From Prorocentrum cordatum (lineage: Eukaryota > Sar > Dinophyceae > Prorocentrales > Prorocentraceae), in the NCBI GenBank assembly GCA_963575745.1, contig CAUYUJ010015303.1, forward strand, positions 249,839 through 274,838: a DNA stretch of 25,000 nucleotides, in the 5' to 3' direction. Shown piece after piece: positions 7,892 to 16,362 of the stretch. The notes under the pieces were generated by a model. The model did not search any database and had not been told where the DNA came from. It saw only the letters and a program-made list of their open reading frames with translations. Every line of letters starts with the position of its first letter. Positions within the stretch are counted from its first letter, which is position 1. The translations under genes were made by a program, and so were the position numbers.

Positions 7892-8475
7892 AATTCCAGT
7901 GGCAGAGGAAGGGGAGGAAGAGAAGAGAGAAGAACATGGATAGGGACTTTTGGGGGCGTGGCTTGGGGTTCTGAGTTTTCTTTGGGGCTACGGGGGATCC
8001 AGCAACGGCGAAAGTTGCCTGAGCTGGAGGCTCTTTTTGGAGCTCCTTGGCAACCATCTATGGAGTCCCGAAACAATGCAGTGACAGACCGTGCGGTGAC
8101 CTCGAAATCCCCCAAGGCCTCACAGCACGGTCCGTCAACGCACGGTTTGCAGACCTCGGATGCCCCAGTCGCCCGAGACGTCCTCGGAGAACGAACCGAG
8201 TCCCAAAACCGTGCGGTGACCCCGAATCCCCACCGACTCACCGCACGGTGTGGTCACCACCCCGTTTGGGGACCCCCGACTATCGGAGGGAGCCCTGGGA
8301 CATCTTAGAAATAGTCTGAGGCCCCTCAAGAGGCGGTTTTCGTGGTCCCCCCCGTGTCCCCCTGATCGGCCGCAGGGAGGGGCCGAGACCTGCTGGCGGG
8401 TGCAGGGGGGAAAGCGGGAGAGGGCGACCAGCAAGAAGGCGAGCAGCAGGAGAAGAAGGCGAGAGGGGCTGAAGG
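7892..8475 (+). repeat. G/T family module with GTGCGGTGACC sub-repeats
   Basis: 7940-8060 is repeated about 960 bases downstream (8905-9030): both carry GTTTTCTTTGGGGCT- or ATTTTCTTTGGGGCT-type words, a GGGGGATCCAG word and a GAGCTC-TTGGCAAC stretch. 8088-8099 and 8208-8219 are direct copies of ACCGTGCGGTGA, and 8238-8249 is the exact inverted copy, giving a 12 bp stem with an 18-base loop. No gene is supported. Confidence 0.55.
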
Positions 8476-8618
8476 CAGGGCTGGACCTAAACGTTGTGTT
8501 TCGTTTTGCTTTCGTCTTGTTTTTCATGCTGCTCTGCCCGTTTTCCTGTACCTCCCTCACAAACCGAAAAACATAACACGGCCGAAGTCCAGCAAAACAG
8601 CGTTTAGGTCCAGCCCTG
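8476..8618. mobile_element. Fold-back (MITE-like) element with 22 bp terminal inverted repeats
   Basis: 8476-8497 and 8597-8618 are inverted repeats with one mismatch in 22 (CAGGGCTGGACCTAAACG at the left end). The 99-base interior is T-rich on the left and A-rich on the right, so the pairing may continue inwards imperfectly. No clear target-site duplication is visible. The repeats are unrelated in sequence to those of the element at 1079-1254. Confidence 0.55.
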
Positions 8619-9120
8619 GTTGGAGGCTCCCAGTGGCAGAAAAAGGGAAGGAGGAGAAGAGAGAACGGGGAGAGGAGCTTCCTGGGACCTTGTTTGGGGT
8701 CTGGCACTCCCTTTGGGGCTTCTCCCTGGAGGTCCCCCTGATCGGCCGTAGGGGTTTGGGCCGAAGCTTTGTGGTGTGTACACGTGAGTGGAGGGAAGAT
8801 GAGAAGGACGGGGAGAGCGCCACTGGAGAGAGGGGTATGGAAGCACCCACAGGAGGAAGGAGGAGGAAGAGGAGGAAGAGGAGAAGGAAGAGAGGAGAGG
8901 AGAACACGGAGAGGTGCTTTCTTGGGCGTTATTTGGATTCGAGATTTTCTTTGGGGCTTCGGGGGATCCAGAAACGGCAGAAGGTGCCGGGGCTTGAGGC
9001 TCTCTTGGGAGCTCGTTGGCAACTATCGGAGTCTCGTGGAGGGGCTGTGGTGCATTCAGGCGTGGTCTGGGGCCTCAGTGAGTTCCGGGGCTTCCTTCAG
9101 GGCTTCTGAGAACCTAGAAA
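8619..9120 (+). repeat. G/T family module, further copies
   Basis: 8625-8720 and 8850-9030 repeat the module seen at 6030-6130 and 7900-8040 (purine-rich lead, GAGCTTCCTGGG- or GTGCTTTCTTGGG-type word, then G-run units). Purine-rich (GGA/GAA)n fills 8850-8905. The module ends where the PPR relic begins. Confidence 0.55.
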
Positions 9121-9129
9121 GTGCGAAAC

Positions 9130-9242
9130 ATGAGAGAGGTGACGCTGAGCTCCGAGGTCACCTCCCACATCTCGCGGAGCAGCGCCAAAGCCTGCCGCCA
9201 CTGCTCGCCCTTCTCGCACGCGCTGATCCCAGCGCTGTAGCT
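9130..9242 (-). pseudogene. Single PPR motif, isolated
   Basis: The minus strand encodes S-Y-S-A-G-I-S-A-C-E-K-G-E-Q-W-R-Q-A-L-A, then L-L-R-E-M-W-E and a weakly conserved S-V-T-S. This is one complete PPR motif of the same subfamily as at 3250-3664. It starts immediately after CACTAGTAAG on the minus strand; the other tract starts after CCTAGTCAG, so both enter the motif at the same base (AG|CTACARCGCTGGG). On the other side it passes straight into G/T repeat sequence. It could be a one-motif exon of a large split gene or a dispersed fragment. Confidence 0.6.
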
Positions 9243-9274
9243 TACTAGTGCGAACCCGTGGATGAAGTCCACGG
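9243..9274 (-). repeat. 32 bp dispersed motif with CCGTGGA hairpin (copy 1)
   Basis: Contains ACTAGTG and a perfect 7 bp stem CCGTGGA/TCCACGG with loop TGAAG. It matches 20932-20963 at 28 of 32 positions. On the minus strand it lies directly upstream of the PPR motif. Confidence 0.6.
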
Positions 9275-9339
9275 TGTGCTGAACCTGGGACTCGCACACC
9301 GTGGGTGAACAGCTCATCGAAGTTGAACAGCGCGGGCGT

Positions 9340-10100
9340 CCCTGGGGCAGTGTCGGGACCGTCTTGGGGCCGTCGTCTTGGGGCCGTCGTGCCAGAGGGC
9401 ACGAAAAGAACCCCAGGAGGGCTCTAAGAGGGCTCCAAGAGGGCCCCAGGACGCCGCCAGGCGCGGGCCCACCATTCTTCCACGAGAGGCCTTTCTGCGG
9501 CAGAATGCAACTGGCCCTGTCTTGGAGGGGCCCGACAAGAGCGCCCCCAAGGGGGCCCCGCCCCACCCAAGAGGGCCCCAAACCGCATGTACTTGTTATG
9601 CTGATTGGGCTTGCGAGATGGGCACTCAAGTACATGCGTCATGGGGCCTTGCTTGTCGGGGTCCTCTTGGGGCCTTCCTGGCCCCCGTTTGGGGCCCCCC
9701 GGGAGCGCTCCCACCCTTTCTGGCCCGCTCTTGGGGCCGCCATGGGCGCCTGAGAAGCCGTCCTGGCGCAGTCTTGAGCCGTCTTGGGGCCCTCCTGGCA
9801 GCCTCCTGAGGCGTCTTGGAACGATCTTGAGGGCCTGTGTGGCCGTCTTGGACGCTTCGAAGACGAAAAGCACAGGAACTCCTGAAATGCACGTTTTCCA
9901 TAAGAATTCGGACGATTTTTCCTTGTTCAGGCTCCCTGGGGGCTCTCCCTGGAGCCCACTTGGAGCATTTTGGTAGCCTCTTGGGCCGTCGGGCGGCTGT
10001 CTTGGGTGTCTTCAGGCGCTCGGGGCCCGTCTCGGATGTCCTCTTGGGGGCCTCCGGGGGCAGCTCGGAGCGCTCTCAAGCCATCTTGGAAGCACGCTGG
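9340..10100. repeat. G/T family copy with inverted centre
   Basis: CTTGGGG units run forward at 9340-9390, reversed at 9410-9580, and forward again from 9640 to 10100. A perfect 12 bp inverted repeat (9584-9595 and 9627-9638, CGCATGTACTTG) marks the second switch. The conserved core occurs forward at 9885-9932 (ATGCACGTTTTCC, then GACGATTTT). Confidence 0.65.
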
Positions 10101-10134
10101 GGCCCCGGCCGGGCCGAAGCGGGGGCCGATATGC

Positions 10135-10193
10135 CACCGGGCCCTCGTTTCGCAACACGCTGATTCCGGTACTGCAGTAGAAAAGACAACGTC
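10135..10193 (-). pseudogene. Decayed PPR motif remnant
   Basis: The minus strand reads D-V-V-F-S-T-A-V-P-E-S-A-C-C-E-T-R-A-R-W. This aligns with the PPR consensus D-V-I-S-Y-S-A-G-I-S-A-C-E-K-G-E-Q-W if two residues are inserted, and the nucleotide sequence also aligns with the motifs at 9130 and 3659. It lies on the same strand as both other PPR pieces. The match is partial and could be fortuitous, but strand, position and codon-level similarity make a relic likely. Confidence 0.35.
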
Positions 10194-10289
10194 TGGCACA
10201 TCCACGAGATCTGTTCGACCTGGCGTGCGATGTGGTGGCGGAAATGGCCGAAAGTCGGTCAAGATGACGTCGGGCCCGAGGCCCGAACA

Positions 10290-10570
10290 GCGTGTGAAGG
10301 GAGAAGCGAGCAAGGAGTGAACGGGAAGGAGCGAAGAGAAGCGAGAGGGAGCGATGGAGGAGGGAGGAAAGAGCCGTCGCAGGGCTCCTGGAGCGCTCTT
10401 GAGGCCCTCATGGGGCATCGTGAACTGGCAGGAAGCAAATGCGAGGAGGGCGGAGGAAGGAGCATGTAGCCAGGAGTGAAGAGCGAGGGGCAAGGAGAGA
10501 GGAGCGAGCAGCGAGGAGTGAGAGGAGCAGGAATCGAGAAGAGAAGGGGGCGAGGAATGAAGGGCCTGGA
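10290..10570. repeat. GAGCGAGGA minisatellite block (copy 2)
   Basis: Purine-rich AAGCGAGCAAGGAG and GGAGCGAGCAGCGAGGAG words recur at 10300-10360 and 10470-10560. A G/T-type patch (CTCTTGAGGCCCTCATGGGG) interrupts them. Confidence 0.5.
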
Positions 10571-10849
10571 ACAACGCCGGGGAGACTGGGGGCGTGGCCA
10601 AAGGAGCTCAGTTGACTACCGTTCACTGAAACGGAATCGCGTGCAGGTGCGCGGATCATTTCCCTGCTTGTCTGCTCACATGCTGTTTTGCTTGCGTGGT
10701 GGCTCGCCTGGTGATCGGACAGCTTTGGATCAGATCGCCTCCTTTCTGCTTTGATTGATCTGGTGTTTGCCCTTCCGCTCGCCGCCGCTTCCTACCGTTT
10801 GAAAATGCTCGGTGAGGATTGCCAGAGCTTTCTATACACATACTACTCG
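10571..10849. other. Unassigned low-repeat sequence
   Basis: About 280 bases with balanced composition and no family signature on either strand. TTTGATTGATCTGGTGTTTG near 10750 and surrounding short frames show no recognisable motif. I see no gene. Confidence 0.3.
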
Positions 10850-11185
10850 TCCTCGCCGCTGCGAGCTGCGAGCTGGTCGGTGCATGCTGCTACTTCATGC
10901 GGCTTGGCGTTGCTGCGCGCTGTTGCCTGGTCTTGGCTAGTGCTTCGTGCATGCTACTATGTGCTGCTGCTTGCTGTCGCTATTGCGCGCTGCTGGTAAG
11001 ATTTGCTGCTATTGCTCGATATTGCTGCTCGTGGCCGCAGGGTGGCGCTGATCGCCAGTGCTGGTTGTCGCGTGCTGCTGCAGGGTGCTGCTGCCTCTGG
11101 CTCTTGCTGTGTGTTGTCGCTGCTGCTAGTTGCTTCATGCCGCGTGCTGCTGTTCGCTGTTGGTGCTAGATGCTGCAGGGAATAG
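10850..11185. repeat. CTG/TGC-rich block (copy 2)
   Basis: GCTGCTG, GTGCTGCTG and TGCTGC words make up most of this stretch. The resulting frames are Cys/Leu/Ala-rich artefacts. It directly precedes the GAGCGAGGA block at 11220, repeating the arrangement at 3775-4150. Confidence 0.6.
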
Positions 11186-11219
11186 TTCCTTGCTCGCACT
11201 CCCGCCAGCTGACGCAACC

Positions 11220-11570
11220 TGCTGCTCGTGAGAGGGTCTTCGCGAGGAACAGCGAGCGAGATGTGGTTCGAGGACGGAGAGAAGGAGAGCCAAGGAGCGA
11301 TCCGCGAAGAGCAAGGAACGACAAGGGAGCAGCGACGGCTGCTGAGAGATGGGCAAGGAGGGATGGGGGCGAGCCGAAAAGAAGACTCACAAGTGCGTAA
11401 AAGTAGCCAAGAAGGAAGAGCAAGGAGCACAAGAGAGAAAGAGAGACGAACGAGGGTCGAGGAGGAGTGAAGAAAGAGGAATAAGGAGAGAGGGGCGAGG
11501 AGCGAGGAGCCGTGGGCGAGGAACGAGGAGCGTGGAGCGAGGAGCGAGGAGCGAGAAGGGAGGTCTGAGA
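11220..11570. repeat. GAGCGAGGA minisatellite block (copy 3)
   Basis: Purine-rich imperfect 9-10 bp units, clearest at 11490-11560 (GAGCGAGGAGCGAGGAGCG). Minus-strand frames give S-L-L-A-P-R-S repeats that are artefacts. Confidence 0.6.
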
Positions 11571-11589
11571 AGAGGCCAGCACACCAATC

Positions 11590-12525
11590 TGTCAAGGGCC
11601 TCTGGTCAGGGGGGCGCGCGTGGGGAACCTCTGGGCCGTCTCCAGGCCGTCCTCGAGGCCGGCCGGGCCCGCCTGAACCATCTTGGCGGCGCCCAGGGCC
11701 CTCCTGTGAGCCCTTGTGGGTCTGAGGGGCCCTGTGAGGAGCGACCTGGAGCCCAATAACGAACAGGTGCGAAAATGCACGATCATCTCTTCACTATTTC
11801 CGCGCGTCGGGGGCCCGCGGCGGATCCATTCGCAGGGCGAGTCGGGGCCACCTCGGCGCGATCTGAAGCTCTCCGATGGCCTCAGAGAGATGATTGGGAA
11901 CGCCTTGGGTGGGCTCAGGGGCCGTCTGAGGTTGGGTCGGGCACGTCCCCACACAGGCGGACTTGGGAAGAACTACTTTGGTTCTGAAAATCGTATTGCC
12001 CGGAACGACCCCTCCCCCCCTGAACCGAACCCCCCACCCAGGGACGCCCCGGACGCCCTTTCGGACGTCTCGGCGGCCTCCTGGACGCCCTTGGAGAAGG
12101 TCCGCTGGCCCTTCCGGGCCTCCAAGGGCGCCTTGCTGGGCCTTGCGAGCAGACTCAAGGCGATCAGAGGGGTCATCGGAGAGACGCAAGAGAGACTCAA
12201 GACAGCACAAGAGCGCTCCAAGAAGAACCTCGATCGTCTGGAGACGGCCCAAGAGGCCCCCAAGTCGCCCCAAGAGGCGAGACTGCCCACAAGAAGCCCA
12301 AGATGCCCCAAGAAGGCCCCCGAAAGAGACCCACGAAAGCCATGGGAGGCCCCCGAGGCCACTGGAGAGCCCCAAAAGGGCCCTAGATGGTTCAGAACAC
12401 CTCTGGAGGGTCCCAGCTCCCCAAGACGGCCCAAGAAGGCGCCAGGACGGCCAAGAGGGCTCCGGGACGTCCCAAAAGAGCCCAAAAAACACCCAGACGG
12501 CGTTTTCCTACGAAATACATCGAGC
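11590..12525. repeat. G/T family copies, forward then reversed
   Basis: 11600-11740 has forward GGGCCGTC and CTTGGCGGC units. The 30 bp terminus lies reversed at 11934-11964 (TCGGGCACGTCC). From 12110 to 12490 the units are reversed (CCAAGAAG, GCCCAAGAGGCC) at 10-12 bp spacing. A weak reversed core (GTTTTCCTACGAAAT) lies at about 12502-12517. Confidence 0.6.
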
Positions 12526-12965
12526 TGACCCGACGATTTTGGTTCCACGCTCGAGGCTCGAGGTCTAAATTCCTCGATCGAGAGAGACAGGCAATGGATC
12601 TAGATTCGAAGTTCGACGATCGAACATTTCCTGAATGCTTGGAGCCCTCCAGGCATTCAGCAAGCGACCCAAAATCGATTTGTTCGGAGCTACTGCGACT
12701 TCTTCGGCGTGTCATGGGAACGCTCCTTACTTCCTCAAAGGATGGACTCAACCACCGGAGGAGGCGGAAGAGGAGGAAAGGAGGAGGAAGGAATGGGTAG
12801 GGATCAACATTGGAGGTGGCTGATGTAAAGCCAGACGAAGTTTTTCTCCCTACCTCCTCCCATGAGGAGCGGTGCTGAAGCAAGCGATGATTGATTGCTT
12901 TGCCATGGAAGCGTCCGGAACAAGGCGCATGGCGCGAAGTGCCAATGCCGTCTTGTGTATAAATA
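12526..12965. other. Low-copy sequence, no supported gene; contains a TGGCGC-hairpin motif
   Basis: Mixed composition with CTCGAG/TCGA-rich words at 12548-12620 and a purine patch at 12755-12790. At 12915-12960 the reverse complement resembles the start of the duplicated units at 22331 and 23301 (TACAAGAC-like lead, hairpin TGGCRCTTCGCGCCA, then a CCTTG word). I see no gene on either strand. Confidence 0.4.
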
Positions 12966-13016
12966 CATACTAGAACCAGTGCTTGCGCTCGCTTCGCGCG
13001 CGCCCAAATTCTAGCT
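12966..13016. repeat. Microsatellite-flanking motif with GCGCGCG hairpin (copy 1)
   Basis: ACTAGAACC ... CGCTTCGCGCGCGC ... AATTCTAG: it resembles 16316-16362 over about 45 bp. It sits directly before the (ATC)n array, while the other copy sits directly after a tetranucleotide array. Confidence 0.45.
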
Positions 13017-13021
13017 AGGGT

Positions 13022-13025
13022 CGTG

Positions 13026-13081
<56 letters not shown>

Positions 13082-13315
13082 TGTCATCCTCATCCCCGTC
13101 ATCTTCATCGTCATCGTCATGGTCATGGTCACCTTCACCGTCACCATCACAACAATCAGCATTATCATCATCATCTGCATCGTGATCACCATCGCCATCA
13201 TCGTCATCGTACTTCTTAGCATCATCATCCGCATCATCAACATCTTGTTGGTCGTCGTCGGCCTCGTCGGCATAATCATCGTCATCATCAGCGTCATCGC
13301 CGTCATCATCCCCGG
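13022..13315. repeat. (ATC)n microsatellite, increasingly interrupted
   Basis: Pure CAT/ATC repeats at 13027-13082, then CATCGTCATC, GTCACC and CATCATCGTC variants to about 13312. Ile-rich and Met-rich long frames are artefacts. Confidence 0.92.
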
Positions 13316-13412
13316 TCCACTGCAGTCCCCCTCCCCTCCTCCTCTTCCCGTTCTCCCTCTCCCCATCATCTTATACTCATTATTTTCCTCGTCGGCGTCT
13401 CCCTGAAAGGGC

Positions 13413-13562
13413 TCCATGTTCCTTCACCACCTCCTCCTCTTCCTCCTCCTCCACGTCCTCCTCCTCCTCCTCCTCCTCCTCCTCCTCCTCCTCCTCCTGC
13501 TCCTCCTCCTCCTCCTCCTCCTCCTCCTCCTCCTCCTTGTCCTCCTCCTCCTCCTCCTCTTC
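13413..13562. repeat. (TCC)n microsatellite
   Basis: CTCCTC repeats broken by single CACCTC, CTTCC, CACGTCC, TGCTCC and TTGTCC variants. Poly-Leu/Ser and poly-Glu frames are artefacts. Confidence 0.92.
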
Positions 13563-13589
13563 TCTCAACGCACCCAGTACAGGGGTGCC

Positions 13590-14340
13590 TACTGGAACGC
13601 GTGCCGGGAGCCTTTGTGGAAGCATTGTAGCAGTCTCTGGAGACCCTCTGGGCCTTCCTTTGGAATCCTTTGGGGCCTTTGTTAGCCCGTCTGAGGGCCC
13701 ATTTCGGACGTGCTGGGTCCCTCTTGGCTCGTCGTCGGGAGCTCAGCCCATCTTGGGGCCCTCCTGGGGCCCTCTCCGACCATGTAGGAATCCTCTGCTG
13801 AACCCCTCGGGCTTCCTAGAGCTCTCTTCGGCCATCTTGTAATTAGCTGGTATGTGCCGCTCGAAGCTCTCTTCAGCCCATCTTGGAACCTCTTTGGGGC
13901 CTCTGGGGCCGTCTGGGGCTCATTTTGGTAACATCTTGGGCCGTCGCGACCGCTGGTAGAACTAAAAAGCGAAGCTCCCAGAAATATAAGCTTTCCACAG
14001 GACATGCTTGATTTTTGCCTTTGGAGGGCTTTCTCAGCGGCCTCTTGGACAATCGTGGGGGGTCCTTTTGGGCCTTTGTGGCCCGTCTGGGAGCCCATTT
14101 CGGCTGTCCCAAGCCCCTCTTGGCTGAGCCGTCTTGGGGCCCTCACTCCGACCATGTAGGGATCCTCTGGTGGCTCCCTCGGGCCCCCTGGGGACTCTCT
14201 CCGGCTGTTTTGGAGCTCTCTTGTGCTGCTCGACGCTCTCTTGAGGCTGTCTTGGAGCCCTCTGGGGGGCCTCGTGGACCGTGTGGCGCCGATTTGGGGG
14301 GCCTCTGGGGCCGACGTGGCCGCCGATGGAACATAAGAAG
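13590..14340 (+). repeat. G/T family array, ~375 bp units, forward
   Basis: Two units can be aligned through CCGACCATGTAGG (13777 and 14147) and the core words AAATATAAGCTTTCCAC and GATTTTTGCC (13982-14019). A third aligned unit continues at 14800-15190, after an interruption at 14349-14790. Between the landmarks, TTGGGGCC-type units recur at 10-12 bp. Confidence 0.7.
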
Positions 14341-14348
14341 CGAATCCG

Positions 14349-14790
14349 CCGACCCTGTCGGCGTGTTAAAGAGGCTGTTCCGTTTGACTCGTCCTCGTCG
14401 TCGTCGTGGTCGTTGTTGTCGTCGTCGTCGCTGTCGCCGTCGCTGGTCCCCTCCCTTTCCCTGAGCCTGTTGCCGCTGCCTCCACTTTCACCGGGCCCTC
14501 CTCCTCGAGCGCGCCAGCCACAGCGAAATTGAGCAGCGCTGTCGTTGAGTCGAAGGGGAGCCCCTTCCCTTTGATCCCTTCCCCGCCGGGGGGCGGGGGA
14601 CCTGGGGGGGGTCCGGGGGGGTTCCTGGGGAGGTCCCAGGGGGGGTCCCGGGGCAGGTCCCGGGGGGGTCCCGGGTCAGATACGACTCCCCTCCGGGCGG
14701 TTCGGGATCCCAGACAATACCCAAGACGTAGCAAAAGTAAGGCCTTCGCAATTTCATAGAAATTAACGTTTCCCTGGGAAGTACTCGTTT
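14349..14790. repeat. Second copy of the GGGGTCCCGG composite element, with a (GTC)n array in place of (TCC)n
   Basis: It begins with the hairpin CCGACCCTGTCGGCGTGT (14349-14366), equivalent to 4303-4320, followed by a GGCTGTTC word. The trinucleotide array here is GTC/GTCGTC (14390-14450). GAGTCGAAGGGGAGCCCCTT (14545-14564) and the G-run block at 14587-14677 follow in the same order as at 4473-4590, ending in GTCAGATACGAC. The element interrupts the G/T array between its second and third aligned units, as an insertion would. Confidence 0.65.
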
Positions 14791-15485
14791 TTTAACCCGG
14801 GAGCCTTCTCAGCGGCCTCCTGGACCGTCTTCAGGGAGTCCTTGTAGGCCTTTTTGTTGGACCCTCCGGGAGCCCAGTTCGGCCGTTGCGGGTCCCTCTT
14901 CGCCCGTCATGGGGACCTGAGCCCGTCTTGGGGCCCTCGGGAGGCCCTCTCCGACAATCTAGGGACTCTGGTGGCCCCCTCGGGGTTCCTGGGTACTCTG
15001 TTGGGCCGTGTTGGAGCTCTCTTGTGCTGCTTGAAGCTCTCTTCAGGCCGTCTGGGGGCCCTCTTGGGGGCCTCTTGGGCCGTCTGGGGCTCATTTGGGG
15101 AGCCTCTGGGGCCGTCGCGGCCGCTGGTAGGACTGGAAAAAAGATCCAGGAAATACACGCTTCTCCATAGGAAATGCTCTTGATTTTTGCCATTAGAGGG
15201 TCTTCTCGGCGGCCTCTTGGACCGTCTTGAATGCCTTTGTGGCCACCTAGGAGCAGCCTTGGGCTGTCTTCGAGCGCTCGTGGCCCGTCCGGAAGCCATC
15301 TCAGTGCGCTCTTCAGCCACCTTCCAGACGGCCTGGGGCGCTTTGGGCGCCTCGTGGGCCAGCTTGGAAGCCTCTGGGGGGGTCCGGGGCCCCTTCTGAA
15401 CCATCTTGGAGCCCTCAAGGACCCGCCGGCCCCCCATGCGAACCAGTGGTCGCAGTTCTGGGCCCTCCCCCGGCCTCTCCGAGAT
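14791..15485 (+). repeat. G/T family array, forward, continued
   Basis: This unit shares CTTCTCAGCGGCCTC, CCGACAATCTAGGGACTC and the core (15151-15198, ATACACGCTTCTCCATAGG, then GATTTTTGCC) with the array at 13590-14340. A further partial unit runs from 15195 to 15440. Confidence 0.7.
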
Positions 15486-15489
15486 AGAA

Positions 15490-15820
15490 TGTTAATGTAA
15501 ATATATGTGTACATGCATATATATATATATATATACATATATACACACATATTTGTATATATACAGACATACAAACATACATACAAGTATACATACATAC
15601 ATACATACATACATACATACATACATACATACATACATACATACATACATGCATACATACATACATACATACATATGCATGCATGCATGCATGCATACAT
15701 ACATACATACATACATGCATACATACATACATACATGCATGCATGCATGCATGCATGCATACATACATACATACATACATACATACACACACACATACAT
15801 GCATGCATACATACATACAT

Positions 15821-15860
<40 letters not shown>

Positions 15861-16320
15861 ACATGCAGACATAAATATATACATACACACACATACATAC
15901 ATACATACATACATACATGCATACATACATACATACATGCATACCTACCTACCTACCTACCTACATACATACATACATACATACATACCTGCATACCTAC
16001 ACACCTACACACCTACATAACTACATACCTACATACCTACATGCCTACATACCTACATACCTACAGACCTACATACCTACATACCTACATACCTACATAC
16101 CTACATACCTACATACATATATACCTACATACCTACATACCTACATACCTACATACCTATATACATTCATACATACATACATACATACATACATACGTAC
16201 ATACATACATGCATGCATGCATGCATACATGCATACATACATACATACATACATACATACATGCATGCATACATACATACATACATACACACATATATAT
16301 ACATACACATATGTATATAC
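15490..16320. repeat. Compound tetranucleotide microsatellite: (ACAT), (GCAT), (GGCA), (CTAC), (CTACATAC)
   Basis: (TA)n at about 15518-15545, (ACAT)n from 15585, GCAT patches near 15675-15697, 15735-15760 and 16210-16225, GGCA at 15823-15858, CTAC at 15944-15964 and an eight-base CTACATAC array at 16010-16160. Each sub-unit is one or two substitutions from ACAT. The Y-I-H-T and Y-V-C-M frames of up to 367 codons are artefacts. Confidence 0.95.
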
Positions 16321-16362
16321 TCTAACCATCGCGCGCTTCGCGCGCGCTCAGGTTCTAGCCCA
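16316..16362. repeat. Microsatellite-flanking motif with CGCGCG-CTT-CGCGCG hairpin (copy 2)
   Basis: A perfect 6 bp stem (16330-16335 and 16339-16344) with a CTT loop, then TCAGGTTCTAG. It resembles 12966-13016 in the same orientation. It abuts the end of the tetranucleotide array. Confidence 0.5.

Noticed and set aside
7477-8241. 254-codon minus frame with a Leu/Trp/Val-rich stretch that looks like membrane segments
   Set aside because: The hydrophobic stretch is the complement of the CAA/CCA microsatellite and is equally open as poly-Val in another frame.
7499-16320. Regular repeats as a possible CRISPR array
   Set aside because: The repeats are contiguous microsatellites without unique spacers, and the genome is eukaryotic.
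15415-16325. Long Tyr/Ile/His/Thr and Tyr/Val/Cys/Met frames on both strands
   Set aside because: A four-base repeat translates as a four-residue cycle in every frame; these are microsatellite artefacts.
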